DNA from: Rhizobium sp. CCGE531
GTDB lineage: Bacteria > Pseudomonadota > Alphaproteobacteria > Rhizobiales > Rhizobiaceae
Direction of reading: 5' to 3'
Length of the DNA stretch: 64,000 nt
NCBI RefSeq assembly: GCF_003627795.1
Contig: NZ_CP032688.1
Location: 62,001 to 126,000, forward strand
The notes under the pieces were generated by a model. The model did not search any database and was not told the DNA's origin. It worked only from the letters and a program-made list of their open reading frames with translations. The position numbers and the translations under genes were made by a program. Below are positions 1 to 8,941 of this stretch, piece by piece; the first letter of the stretch is position 1; every line of letters begins with the position of its first letter.

Positions 1-794
1 CCATCGGATCGGTCACGAGCGTATCGATTTCGGCCCTGTTCATAGGCGGTCTTTTGCCGGCATTCGTCTGCGGATTAATGCTTTGCGTTGTCGTCTGGTG
101 GCGCTATCGCAACGAGGACATGTCGGGTTTTCGCAAGCCGCCAGCCAGGGAGATCTTCCGCACATTCCTGATTGCGCTTCCGGCTTTGGCCCTGCCTTTT
201 ATCATCCGTACAGCGGTTGTCGAAGGTGTTGCTACCGCCACGGAAGTCTCGACAATCGGCATTGCCTACTCGCTGCTGGCAGGCCTCCTCATTTACCGCC
301 GGTTCGACTGGAAGCGGGTAGGTCCGATGCTGGTGGAAACGGCGGTCTTGTCCGGAGCCATCCTTTTCATCATCGCGGCGGCAACGGCTGTGGCTTGGTG
401 CCTGACTCAATCGGGTTTTTCGCGTGGTTTGGTTCAGACAATGGCGGGTCTTCCCGGAGGAGCGCCGATCTTTATGATCGTGTCGATTGTCGCGTTCATT
501 GTGCTCGGTAGCGTGCTGGAAGGTATTCCCGCGGTGGTTCTGTTCGCACCCCTGGTATTTCCGATCGCCAAGGGATTGGGGATCCACGACGTGCACTATT
601 CGATCGTGGTCATTCTGGCCATGGGAGTGGGCCTGTTTCTCCCGCCGTTCGGCGTCGGTTATTATGCCGCCTGTGCAATCGGCCGTGTGAACCCGGTGGA
701 AGGCATAAAGCCGCTGTGGGGGTACATGATCGCCCTGCTTCTCGGGCTTGCGATCGTCGCGGCGGTGCCCTGGATCTCGATCGGTTTCCTGTGA
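1..794 (+). CDS. TRAP transporter large permease (DctM family), 5' truncated by window edge
   Basis: The reading frame is open from base 3, so this is the C-terminal part (about 263 residues) of a gene that begins before the window. It encodes a very hydrophobic protein with some six to eight predicted membrane segments. It has the DctM-type stretch with TSVSISALFIGGLLPAF near the start and GVGLFLPPFGVGYY near the end. Family members are the ion-coupled inner-membrane permease of tripartite (TRAP) importers for organic acids, working with a small DctQ subunit and a periplasmic DctP receptor, here expected to the left. The apparent start at 54 (TTG) lies inside the domain and is not real. The substrate cannot be told from this part. 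Confidence 0.85.
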   Translation, partial: IGSVTSVSISALFIGGLLPAFVCGLMLCVVVWWRYRNEDMSGFRKPPAREIFRTFLIALPALALPFIIRTAVVEGVATATEVSTIGIAYSLLAGLLIYRRFDWKRVGPMLVETAVLSGAILFIIAAATAVAWCLTQSGFSRGLVQTMAGLPGGAPIFMIVSIVAFIVLGSVLEGIPAVVLFAPLVFPIAKGLGIHDVHYSIVVILAMGVGLFLPPFGVGYYAACAIGRVNPVEGIKPLWGYMIALLLGLAIVAAVPWISIGFL

Positions 795-1415
795 GGTGTG
801 ACCGTAGGCGGCCGACAGATATGTCGGCCACTTCGTTGCGCCACCATCTCGCTGATTTAAGGACGAATGCTGGCTGGCAACGAGCTTGCGAAGCATGGTG
901 CCAGCTCCGAAACATGTCCAGCGCAATGGAAAGTGCGTCCATTGGAAGAACGTGACGTTCGCGCGGTGTGGCGCTTCTTCAAGTAGCCCTGCGCGTCTTC
1001 GCGAGCAGAGGTAAGACCCTCGGACGGCTGAACGCCCGTTGGCAACCTGACGCCGAGCCACTCACATGACGATCAGGCAGGCAAGGAGACGGGTGATATT
1101 CTTGCCGACATTCGGATGCGAGCCGCGAGCCGCGGTCAATAAGCCAAGAGTTCTTCCGAACTCGCCGAACGCTAACGGGATCGGATGGCCGAGGCAGCGC
1201 CGCCCCTCCTAACCTATTGATTCGGTTTATGCACAGCATGTCCGATCGAGATCATTTGTTGAGCGATGCTCATAGAAACGGACATGCAATTCAATTGTCC
1301 TACAACTGCTACTTGATACGTTTCCGATGCAGTCAAAGCCGAAATCCGTCGCAAGACAAGCGCGGTGCATTGCGCTCGCACCGCAAACGCACTTTTGCAA
1401 CTGGGGAGGAGTGAA
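795..1415. other. Long intergenic stretch without a supported gene
   Basis: About 620 bp between the TRAP permease and the secreted MBL hydrolase. Open frames on both strands here lack ribosome-binding sites and family features; one reverse frame of 328 codons is mainly the antisense shadow of the permease. It should hold the promoter of the MBL gene, but no clear -35/-10 pair and no copy of the island operator could be found. Confidence 0.5.
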
Positions 1416-2414
1416 ATGAGAAATGCACGTTTCGAGATCGACCGCCGCAACTTACTATTGGCAGGAGGAGTTGCTTTGAGTGGAGCCGTTTTGGGTGCGA
1501 ACAGTATAGCGGCTCCCGCTGAGGCAAGCCCCGTTTCCGGCGCACAAGCTCCGGATTTTTATCGATTTCCCATTGGGGACGCCCAGGTAACCGTCGTTTC
1601 AGACGGCCCACTTCCGCTCGGCGACCCGACACAAAGCTTTCTCGGCGTTCCTGCCGACGAGATAAGATCCATGCTGACCCACGGCTTCTTGCCCACGGAT
1701 GAGGTCATTCTCGCTCAGAACGCACCTGTCGTGAACATCGGTGGCAAGCTGATTTTGTTCGACACGGGGATGGGATCGCTCAAGCAATTTGGCCCGACGA
1801 CTGGCCGTCTCAAGTCTTGCTTGGCCGCCGCGAATATTGCGCTGGAAGATATTGATGCTGTCGTCTGTTCGCATGCTCATTGGGACCACGTCGGCGGAAT
1901 CTGGGGCGACGACGGGGAACCAACGTTTCCAAACGCCCAGGTGTACATCAGCCAAACCGACTACGATTTCTGGACCGACGAGAAAAAACTTGGAGGCGAT
2001 CTCAACGGTCTTGTTAAAGCAGCGATCCACAACCTTAAACCCGTGCGGGACCGCATGGTTTTTTTCAAGGACGAACAAGAGTTCCTTCCGGGTATTCATG
2101 CCATTAGCGCTCCTGGACACACACTCGGCCATAGCTGCTTTATGATAGAATCGGCAGGCAAAACAATGTGCTATGGCGGCGATCTCACCCATCATCCGGT
2201 GCTTCTGTTCGTAAAGCCTTTGATGGAATTTGCCTTCGATACCGATCCCAGACTATCGGCTCAATCCCGTGTGCGTATTTTAAAAATGTTGGCCTCCAAT
2301 AGAATTCCCTTCATGTCCTACCACTTCCCATGGCCGGGCTACGGGCACGTTGGCATAGCGGGAGACGGTTTCGAGTATTTTCCTGAGCCACTACATCTTA
2401 GCCTGTTGGACTGA
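1416..2414 (+). CDS. Secreted MBL-fold hydrolase, methyl parathion hydrolase/AidC-like
   Basis: 332 residues. Start chosen at ATG 1416 because GGGGAGGAG lies just upstream; the GTG at 1365 has no such site. Residues 1-40 look like a Tat signal (DRRNLLLAGG followed by a hydrophobic alanine-rich segment). The MBL core is clear: SHAHWDH at about residue 152, GHTLGH at about 231 and GGDLTH at about 250, supplying the dinuclear metal ligands. The spacing and the PNA-x-V...DFWTD and final SYHFPWPGYGH segments resemble methyl parathion hydrolase and the AidC-type acyl-homoserine lactonases. It is a close paralogue of the cytosolic protein at 8942-9835. It probably hydrolyses an ester or lactone in the periplasm; the substrate is unknown. 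It stands alone and no island operator was found upstream. Confidence 0.8.
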   Translation: MRNARFEIDRRNLLLAGGVALSGAVLGANSIAAPAEASPVSGAQAPDFYRFPIGDAQVTVVSDGPLPLGDPTQSFLGVPADEIRSMLTHGFLPTDEVILAQNAPVVNIGGKLILFDTGMGSLKQFGPTTGRLKSCLAAANIALEDIDAVVCSHAHWDHVGGIWGDDGEPTFPNAQVYISQTDYDFWTDEKKLGGDLNGLVKAAIHNLKPVRDRMVFFKDEQEFLPGIHAISAPGHTLGHSCFMIESAGKTMCYGGDLTHHPVLLFVKPLMEFAFDTDPRLSAQSRVRILKMLASNRIPFMSYHFPWPGYGHVGIAGDGFEYFPEPLHLSLLD

Positions 2415-2426
2415 GTGGTAGAGAAG

Positions 2427-2451
2427 GGCGCGAGGGCAATGCCTTCGCGCC
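2427..2451 (+). terminator. Hairpin after the MBL gene
   Basis: An 11-bp stem (GGCGCGAGGGC pairing with GCCTTCGCGCC, one G-T pair) with a 3-base AAT loop, 12 bases after the stop codon. There is no T-tract, so it may act as an mRNA 3' end stabiliser or a weak terminator. Confidence 0.55.
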
Positions 2452-2592
2452 AATTCCATCGGGAAGGCGGTCGAAGGAAACATCACATGGCGTAGTTGCA
2501 GGCGACAAGCAGGGCCTGCGATTCCATCGCATTATTGGACAGGAAGTCGCGCGGGAACGGCAACTGAATCATGAGCGATCGGCGGACCGCAC

Positions 2593-2973
2593 CTAAAGAC
2601 CATTTGGAAACATATCCTCGCCGTAGTGGTGAAGCCTTGTGTGATGCCGTCGGCATAGCCAGCGCACCTTCAAAGGGTCGTCGTATTGATCATGATGGGC
2701 GTCGACCATTTCAATCCCGCAGACCTCACATGTTTGCTTTTCCAGCTCGCCTGCCTTTACGGCTCGCTGCACAGCAAGATGAGCATCATATTTCGCTGGA
2801 TTAGCACGGCGCCAATTTGATTGGCGGATGTCGGTTTTCAGCATCGCCGCATCCTGTGCCTGTAATTTTGCGCTCTCGACCGACAAATACCTGGAAAGGG
2901 CTTCAAGCTCAAGTTTCCGCACAGGGCGACGGCGTCTGTCCGTGGCTTCGCGTCCGAAAACAAGATTTCGCAT
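2593..2973 (-). CDS. Small HNH-like zinc-binding protein, possibly phage-derived
   Basis: 126 residues. The N-terminal half is basic and probably helical. The C-terminal half has CEVCG, then AHHDQYDDPLKVRWLCRRHH, an arrangement of a CxxC knuckle and histidine pairs typical of HNH/zinc-finger proteins found in phages and prophage relics. No convincing ribosome-binding site precedes the ATG at 2973. The surrounding DNA holds other gene fragments, so this may be a leftover of a prophage or integrative element, and it may not be expressed. Nuclease activity is an inference from family resemblance only. Confidence 0.5.
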   Translation of the reverse strand: MRNLVFGREATDRRRRPVRKLELEALSRYLSVESAKLQAQDAAMLKTDIRQSNWRRANPAKYDAHLAVQRAVKAGELEKQTCEVCGIEMVDAHHDQYDDPLKVRWLCRRHHTRLHHYGEDMFPNGL

Positions 2974-2985
2974 TGCCAGGAATGA

Positions 2986-3090
2986 TCAGAGTTGGGCCAT
3001 CGAGATCCAACTTTGCTGCCCGCAATCTTCGCATCGGTGGACCCGATATCGCTCGGGTTGATCGGTGCTCCCGATCTTAGCGCGCGGGAT
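2986..3090 (-). pseudogene. C-terminal fragment of a zinc-ribbon protein
   Basis: A short reverse-strand frame ending at 2986 reads RYRVHRCEDCGQQSW before its stop. The CxxCG knuckle looks like the tail of a small zinc-ribbon protein such as those next to HNH genes in phages. No start codon in good context exists, and upstream bases in this frame look like non-coding sequence. It lies just upstream of the HNH-like gene on the same strand. Confidence 0.25.
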
Positions 3091-3260
3091 GACTAAGCTG
3101 AAACTTCTGCTCGATACAAATGTCCTGAAGGAGATCGGTCGAGCCGAACTGCACGAGAATGTGGCAGCTCGGCTCGATACGATTGGCGATTCCGATCTCG
3201 CGACAAGCGTGAGCTCCGTTCGAAAGACTGCGAAACGCATCAAAAAAAGCGTAGGACCGA
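3089..3260 (+). pseudogene. Truncated PIN-domain toxin (VapC-like)
   Basis: From ATG 3089 the frame reads MTKLKLLLDTNVLKEIGR, the signature start of a PIN-domain ribonuclease with its first catalytic Asp in LLLDTNVL. It continues with VAARLDTIGDSDLATSVSSV, which matches the next PIN helix and strand. After about 50 residues the similarity stops; the conserved Glu of the second motif is replaced in VRKTAKRI and the later Asp motifs are missing. No VapB-like antitoxin is adjacent. It appears to be a dead fragment of a toxin-antitoxin module. Confidence 0.45.
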
Positions 3261-3428
3261 CGCTGTCGCGAACGTGTCCGCCAACGCTTCCGACGCCATC
3301 TTCGCCGCATCCTTCCTGTCGATGACAATATCGCCCGTCTTGAGCCATTCTTTCACTCACTCACCGAGCTTCACCGCCACCGCGCTCGGGGACTCAACCA
3401 CCAACGCAATCATTTATTCCCCGCACAA

Positions 3429-5873
3429 TCAGAGCGGCAAGACAGCGTTCTTTTGCGTGACAGTTCCACTCAAACGGATGTCAGTAGCCGAGAACCCAGC
3501 CATTACTGCAAATTCTCCCGCCTCTACCCGCCAGCGCCGCTCGGTCGTGTCGAAGAAGGCAAATGTTCGGGCGTCGAGAACGAAACTCATTTTTCTTTTC
3601 TCACCGGGTTCCAGGGCGATTTTCGAGAAGGCTTTCAGTTCTTTCACCGGTCTGGGTACAGATGCTTCAACATCCCCGACATAGATTTGCACCACTGCCG
3701 AACCCGGACGCTCGCCGATGTTGGTTAACCCCAGTGTCACTGTCACCGCGCCGGCAGCATCCGGTAGCCCTACCGTCAGGTCCGACATCGCAAAGCTTGA
3801 ATAACCGAGACCATGACCGAAGGGGAACAGCGGCTTAATGCCGTGGCGATCGTAGTGCCGATAACCGACGAACACACCTTCGTCATATCGCACATGGCCA
3901 TCCTTGCCTGGATAGACCGCGTCATCCTCGGTATGTGTGGGATTGTCACCCCAGCGCACGGGGAAGGTCTGTGCCAGTCGGCCCGAGGGCTCGGCCTTGC
4001 CGAGGAGCACATCGGCGATCGCGTTGCCAGCCTCCTGTCCGGGATACCAGCATTGCAATACTGCACGAGCACCGGAAAGCCAGGGCATTTCCACCGGTCC
4101 ACCGGTTTGTAGTACGACAATCGTGTTCGGATTGGCCGCAATTACCGCCTCAACAAGCTGGTTCTGCAGACCAGGAAGTGCAATGCCGCTGAGATCGGAA
4201 CCCTCGGTATCCCAGTCGCCCGTTCTGCCCACGAAGACTACCGCATGATCAGCGTTTGCGGCGACGGCTGCTGCCTCGGCAATCTCCGCTTCGGCCGAAA
4301 ACCTGCCTATTCCTACCCGAATTGCGGCGATATAGAGGTTGACGTGATCGTGCCGGGCGTACTCGGCGACGACCTCGTATGTACGGCCGGCTTCGAGCGT
4401 GATGTCACCCGCGACCTCTTCGCAGCCTTCTTCAAAGAATGTGGTACCGCGTGTCCAGGAAGCCCAGGCGTCCACCACAAGCTTGCCGTCCACATAGACC
4501 CGGCCAAGCCCAGCCGAGGTCAGCCCGACGCGATAGACGCCCGCTTCTGACGCCCTGAAAGTGGTGCGCATCCGGGCCGAAAAGCGATGCGGATCGACCG
4601 TGCCCTCGGCCACGGGGGGCAACCAAACACCAAGGCTCGACGGTTCCTCGACAACCTTCACCGGCTCGCCAGCAAGTTCCCTTCCTTGGAAAAATTCGAA
4701 GGTTGTCGGGTTTTCGATCAGCGGCTGAAACCGATAATTGCTGCAACCCTGAGCGTAGAACAGGTATTCCTCACCCAGCGCGTCCACCAGCCCCTGCCAC
4801 GGACTGACGACATAGTGAGGGTTCAACTGTGCCGAGCCGCCTCCCATAACCTGCGCGATCTTGGCATTGGGGCCGATGATGGCGACCGTACCTTGCTGAG
4901 CCAATGGCAGAATCCCGTCATTCTGCAGTAGAACTGCGCTTTCCGCTCCCGCCCGCCTGATGAGCGCCCTATGTTCCGGCCGATTAATGGCGTACTCCTT
5001 AAACTCGCGATGATCGTTGATTGCACCGGTGCGTTCCATCAACGTCAGGATATTGTGCACACAGGCGCGGATCGTCTCGGCACTTACCTCGCCGCCTTCG
5101 ACCGCGGCCAGTAGCTTGGGGCCGCGGTCGCGGGTCGGGCCAGGCATCTCCAGATCCAGCCCCGCATTCACGGTGGGTGCGGTCGAACGCGAGCCGAACC
5201 AGTCCGACATCATCACGCCGTTAAAACCCCAGTCACCGCGCAGAACCTCTTTCAACAGCCAATGGCTTTCCGCCGTGTAAGTACCGTTTAGTCTGTTATA
5301 CGAAGACATCACGGCCCAGACCTTTGCCCGCTTCACCGCCACCTCAAAGGGTATCAAGTAGACTTCGCGCAGAGTGCGTTCATCGATATCTGAAGAGATG
5401 GTTGTACGTTCAATCTCGGACTCGTTGCCGACGAAATGTTTTATCGTGGCACCGACTTTCTTGGACTGCAGACCTTCGATATAGCCGACGGCAAGTTCCG
5501 CCGTCAGTATCGGATCCTCAGAGAAGCACTCAAAGTTGCGGCCGTTTGTGACGCTGCGCTGGATGTTAACGGTGGGGGCTAACGAGACGTGGGCACCTTT
5601 TGAAAGAACCTCGTCACCTATGGCACTGCCGATTTCCTTGGCTAGGTCCGGATTCCAACTCGCTCCGATGGCGATGCCCACCGGGAAAGCCGCTGCAGTC
5701 ACACCTCCGACAAAAGACCCCGCCCCGCGGGCGCCGTTGGGGCCGTCGGTCAAGCGCAATCTTCCTACCCCTAGGCGGTCGATGGGCGGTAAAGACCAGA
5801 ACGTATCGCCGGAAAGTAGCGAGACCTGCTCGGCCAAAGTCATATTATCGAGCAATGCTTTTGTATCAGTCAT
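3429..5873 (-). CDS. Glycoside hydrolase family 3 beta-glucosidase with PA14 domain
   Basis: 814 residues, close to the length of Agrobacterium Cbg1 (coniferin/cellobiose beta-glucosidase). The GH3 N-terminal domain spans about residues 25-300, with RLTDGPNG and KHFVGNE motifs and the catalytic nucleophile Asp in MMSDWFGSRS at about 223. The GH3 C-terminal domain begins near 310 and is interrupted by a PA14 insert at about 385-530. A fibronectin-III-like domain closes the protein (about 720-790). No signal peptide is present, so it acts in the cytoplasm on imported beta-glucosides. GAGGAG lies eight to ten bases before the ATG. Position and strand give no tie to the island on its right; a gene remnant precedes it in the same direction. 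Confidence 0.92.
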   Translation of the reverse strand: MTDTKALLDNMTLAEQVSLLSGDTFWSLPPIDRLGVGRLRLTDGPNGARGAGSFVGGVTAAAFPVGIAIGASWNPDLAKEIGSAIGDEVLSKGAHVSLAPTVNIQRSVTNGRNFECFSEDPILTAELAVGYIEGLQSKKVGATIKHFVGNESEIERTTISSDIDERTLREVYLIPFEVAVKRAKVWAVMSSYNRLNGTYTAESHWLLKEVLRGDWGFNGVMMSDWFGSRSTAPTVNAGLDLEMPGPTRDRGPKLLAAVEGGEVSAETIRACVHNILTLMERTGAINDHREFKEYAINRPEHRALIRRAGAESAVLLQNDGILPLAQQGTVAIIGPNAKIAQVMGGGSAQLNPHYVVSPWQGLVDALGEEYLFYAQGCSNYRFQPLIENPTTFEFFQGRELAGEPVKVVEEPSSLGVWLPPVAEGTVDPHRFSARMRTTFRASEAGVYRVGLTSAGLGRVYVDGKLVVDAWASWTRGTTFFEEGCEEVAGDITLEAGRTYEVVAEYARHDHVNLYIAAIRVGIGRFSAEAEIAEAAAVAANADHAVVFVGRTGDWDTEGSDLSGIALPGLQNQLVEAVIAANPNTIVVLQTGGPVEMPWLSGARAVLQCWYPGQEAGNAIADVLLGKAEPSGRLAQTFPVRWGDNPTHTEDDAVYPGKDGHVRYDEGVFVGYRHYDRHGIKPLFPFGHGLGYSSFAMSDLTVGLPDAAGAVTVTLGLTNIGERPGSAVVQIYVGDVEASVPRPVKELKAFSKIALEPGEKRKMSFVLDARTFAFFDTTERRWRVEAGEFAVMAGFSATDIRLSGTVTQKNAVLPL

Positions 5874-5898
5874 CTTCTCTGCTCCTCAATCTCAACAC

Positions 5899-6163
5899 TT
5901 ACCTTTCCCAGATCGGCATCTCGAGATGCATATTGGGGAAGCTGGTGATCTCGGCGCCATGGAGCCGTCCATCCATGAAAAGGACGGCCCGCTTGTTCAC
6001 CAAGGCGTCGCGTCCCGCCGTCGCGACGACGACGACATGTTCGCGGCCTTCACATAGCCGAGATGCGATCACCGCTTTCCACTGAAACAAGGACATCGCG
6101 GTTTGATCGATGTCAGCAGTGAAAGTTGTGCCGGCTGCGGCAGCGCCGGTTCTGTAACGGAGT
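5899..6163 (-). pseudogene. C-terminal remnant of an unrecognised protein upstream of the GH3 gene
   Basis: The reverse frame is open from a stop near 6166 to the stop at 5899 and reads smoothly like coding sequence (for example GREHVVVVATAGRDALVNKR and HLEMPIWER). An ATG at 6096 exists but has no ribosome-binding site, and the frame looks like the end of a larger protein whose front was lost when the island to the right arrived. It ends 25 bases before the GH3 gene, so the two were probably one operon. I cannot name the family. Confidence 0.4.
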
Positions 6164-6207
6164 TATTCCTCCGCAAGTTCGTGAGACAGTTCGAACCTTA
6201 GCAAGCT

Positions 6208-6236
6208 TTATCAGACAATCTGTTGACAGACAATCC
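6208..6236 (+). promoter_or_regulatory. Island operator copy A, upstream of the chemoreceptor
   Basis: TTATCAGACAATCTG (6208-6222) is the reverse complement of the conserved part of the operator at 12636-12654. It is followed directly by TTGACAGACAATC (6223-6235), which gives a -35-like TTGACA and a second GACAATC half site. It lies about 120 bases before the chemoreceptor start. The -10 element is not obvious. Confidence 0.65.
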
Positions 6237-6342
6237 TCGGTCGCGCAGCTTTCGTGTCGTCATTGATGATTCGATGCTTCCATCGGAGGCGGATCCCGAT
6301 TGATGAAGTTTTTTCACCGCCTATGGACAAGGATCGACCAAA

Positions 6343-8859
6343 ATGGACAGGCTGTTGTCCCGTTTCCGGCTACAGACCAAAGTAATCATTTTCGTACTGC
6401 CTTTCATAATCAGCATTTGCGCGGTGGGGTTTTTGGGGCACTACGCCGCGGGTCTCCTACAAAGCCGCCTGGAAACCTCGAGCCAGGTGATGCAGGTGCT
6501 CTCGGGTTTCCGTGACGTCTCCGCCTCGATGAGAGAGTTTCTCGACGAGGCGTCGGAAGAAAGGCGCGATCGCGTGAAGGCTGACCTGCTCGCCCAGCAA
6601 TCGCATCTGCAGGCTTTAGTGACGAATGCCGGAGCTACGGGAGAAAGCGAAGGCCTCCTGTCGGCAAACGCGATCATGCGGGACGTGGTGGACAATTTTG
6701 GCTCTCTCTGGAGCATCCATGAAAGCGAAGAGCAACTGATAACCTCGATCGCCAATCATTCTGAATCGCTGGTTTGGTCGCAGGATGAAATGCTCAGGCT
6801 AGCTGACGAGTTGAGGAAGTCCGGCGAGCAGTCCGAGGGCGCCGCCAAATCGATGTTGCGCGATGCCGACAGGGTGACAGGCTATGCAACCTTCTTTTTA
6901 GATTTTGCCGCGGGCTACCAATCCGCCGAAACGACCGAGCTGAAACTCGAATATTTGCGCGGCAAAGTGGGCGAGTTGCGTCGAAGCGCCCGAAATCTGC
7001 GGGCTTCCTTGCCGTCGGACGCTACAAAACTGTCGAGCTCGGTCGACGGCGCGGTGAAAAGCGTAACAGAAATTCTGTCGCAGGGCGCCGCATCGGACAA
7101 CGCCGTAGGCCTCGACACCGCAATGTCCGCGTTCAAGGAAATCTCCGTCGGGATTAACGCGGTGGCGAACCAGCAAACAAAGAAAGCAATCGTCGAGTTC
7201 GCAGGTCTCGACCAACGTTTGGCCAAGATCAGCAGCGCCTTGGACGGCAGCCGAAGACTTTCGGACTCCAGCTATCTCATCAGGATACACCTTGCGCGCT
7301 TCATAGCCGACCCTACCGAACAAAACCGCGCGCAGCTCGTCCAGAACTTCGACAGAACGAAGAAGGAGATATTGGACATCTGGAGTGCCGCTTCCGATCT
7401 CGACCTTTTCAAGGCAGTCCAGAATACGGTCCCTCCGGCGGTAGAGGGTATGACGCAAGACAGTGCGAAGCTCGTCGAGATCTCGGAAGTCAGGCGTGCG
7501 CAATATAGGCAAACGACAGACCAGTTGAACACCATATGGGGCCACCTCACGACGTTTGCCGACGCCCAGCGTGCCAGGGCCATCGAAGAGACGGCCCGTG
7601 CGAACGGCATTGCCCTCATCACGATATTTGCAGGCGTCCTCGTCGCGCTTCTCGCTGGCTTCGGGATGATTGCGACTTTCAAGAAACCTGTCGTCCGGTT
7701 GACCGACGACATGCGGCGTTTGTCCGAAGGGGACCTTGACATCGAGATCGGCGGTTCTGAGCGCGCTGATGAGCTCGGAGAAATGGCCCGGGCACTCTGT
7801 GTCTTCAGGGAGAATGCCGTAAGGAAAATTGAGATCGAGAACGACGCGGATCGTCAACGATCAGCTTCCGAAGCTGAACGTCGGCACAACGAAGCGGAGA
7901 AAGCCGAGATCGACAAACAGATCGGCGACGCCGTCGACAGTCTCGCCGCTGGGCTAGAGAGGTTATCCAACGGTGATGTTTCGAGCACCATCGATCAACC
8001 GTTCTCCGGGCGGCTGGAACAGTTGCGAAAAGACTTCAACAATTCGTTGCTGCGCTTGCAGGCGACGATGTCGGAACTTCGCGGCAACATCGTGCTCATT
8101 CGGCAAAATGCAGACAACCTCAGCAGTGGCGCCGATGATCTCTCCCGCCGCAGCGAGCGTCAAGCCGCGTCGTTGGAGGAGACAGCGGCTGCGGTTCATC
8201 AACTCACCGCGACGGTGCATTCGTCGACAGAGCAGGCGCAGGCCGCAGCCCGGCTTGTAAAGGAAACCAAGCAGGCCGCGGATGCGTCTGCTTCAGTGGT
8301 CACGAACGCGGTCGACGCTATGGGCCGAATAGAAGCGGCTTCCGGGCGCATTTCGCAAATCATCGGCGTAATCGACGAGATCGCTTTCCAGACCAATCTC
8401 CTGGCACTCAATGCCGGCGTCGAGGCCGCGAGAGCAGGAGAAGCCGGGCAGGGTTTCGCGGTCGTCGCCCAAGAAGTCCGGGAACTTGCCCAGCGGTCGG
8501 CTCTAGCCGCCCAGGAAATCAAGGGACTCATCGCAAGATCGACCGAGGAAGTCGCCTCGGGATCGCGATTGGTGAACGAGGCGGGCAGGGTACTGATTGC
8601 GATATCGTCGAATGTTGCCGGAATTTCCGAAAGGGTTGAGCTTATCGCTGCGGCAAGCAGGGACCAGGCGGCTTCGCTTATCGAAGTGAACCAGGCCGTC
8701 GGCGAGATCGATGACAGCACCCAGCGAAACGCTGCCATCGCCGAGCAAGCCCACGCCGCCACTCAGGAACTCACACAGGAGACCCAGCGGCTGATGCAGC
8801 AGATCGAACAGTTCAACATCGGCAGGCCGAGGGGTCACATGCTTTCGGTCGTTTCCTGA
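6343..8859 (+). CDS. Methyl-accepting chemotaxis protein
   Basis: 838 residues. A first membrane segment lies at about residues 10-30 and a second at about 421-443, bounding a large periplasmic sensor of some 390 residues that is mostly helical. A HAMP domain follows (about 444-500) and then a long signalling domain. The conserved hairpin tip, [20 protein letters not shown], is at about 675. No C-terminal CheR-binding pentapeptide is visible. The gene sits between two copies of the island operator, one upstream at 6208 and one just downstream at 8884, so it is probably controlled with the catabolic genes. It may sense the compound they degrade. Start ATG 6343 gives a proper N-terminal membrane anchor. 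Confidence 0.92.
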   Translation: MDRLLSRFRLQTKVIIFVLPFIISICAVGFLGHYAAGLLQSRLETSSQVMQVLSGFRDVSASMREFLDEASEERRDRVKADLLAQQSHLQALVTNAGATGESEGLLSANAIMRDVVDNFGSLWSIHESEEQLITSIANHSESLVWSQDEMLRLADELRKSGEQSEGAAKSMLRDADRVTGYATFFLDFAAGYQSAETTELKLEYLRGKVGELRRSARNLRASLPSDATKLSSSVDGAVKSVTEILSQGAASDNAVGLDTAMSAFKEISVGINAVANQQTKKAIVEFAGLDQRLAKISSALDGSRRLSDSSYLIRIHLARFIADPTEQNRAQLVQNFDRTKKEILDIWSAASDLDLFKAVQNTVPPAVEGMTQDSAKLVEISEVRRAQYRQTTDQLNTIWGHLTTFADAQRARAIEETARANGIALITIFAGVLVALLAGFGMIATFKKPVVRLTDDMRRLSEGDLDIEIGGSERADELGEMARALCVFRENAVRKIEIENDADRQRSASEAERRHNEAEKAEIDKQIGDAVDSLAAGLERLSNGDVSSTIDQPFSGRLEQLRKDFNNSLLRLQATMSELRGNIVLIRQNADNLSSGADDLSRRSERQAASLEETAAAVHQLTATVHSSTEQAQAAARLVKETKQAADASASVVTNAVDAMGRIEAASGRISQIIGVIDEIAFQTNLLALNAGVEAARAGEAGQGFAVVAQEVRELAQRSALAAQEIKGLIARSTEEVASGSRLVNEAGRVLIAISSNVAGISERVELIAAASRDQAASLIEVNQAVGEIDDSTQRNAAIAEQAHAATQELTQETQRLMQQIEQFNIGRPRGHMLSVVS

Positions 8860-8883
8860 CGACAGACTATCATCAATATTCTG

Positions 8884-8912
8884 TTGACAGATTTTCATAC
8901 AATCTGTCAAAT
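8884..8912 (+). promoter_or_regulatory. Island operator copy B with promoter, upstream of the cytosolic MBL hydrolase
   Basis: Perfect 10-base arms TTGACAGATT (8884-8893) and AATCTGTCAA (8901-8910) separated by 7 bases. The inner 19 bp (8888-8906) fit CAGATT-N7-AATCTG. The left arm doubles as a -35 box, and TCAAAT at 8907-8912, 17 bases later, can serve as -10. A bound repressor would cover the promoter spacer. Confidence 0.75.
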
Positions 8913-8941
8913 GGTGCAGCCAATCTGGGAGGATATGCGGC

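Noticed and set aside
75..1061. 328-codon reverse-strand open frame
   Set aside because: It is antisense to the TRAP permease, with Arg/His/Gln-rich low-credibility composition and no ribosome-binding site.
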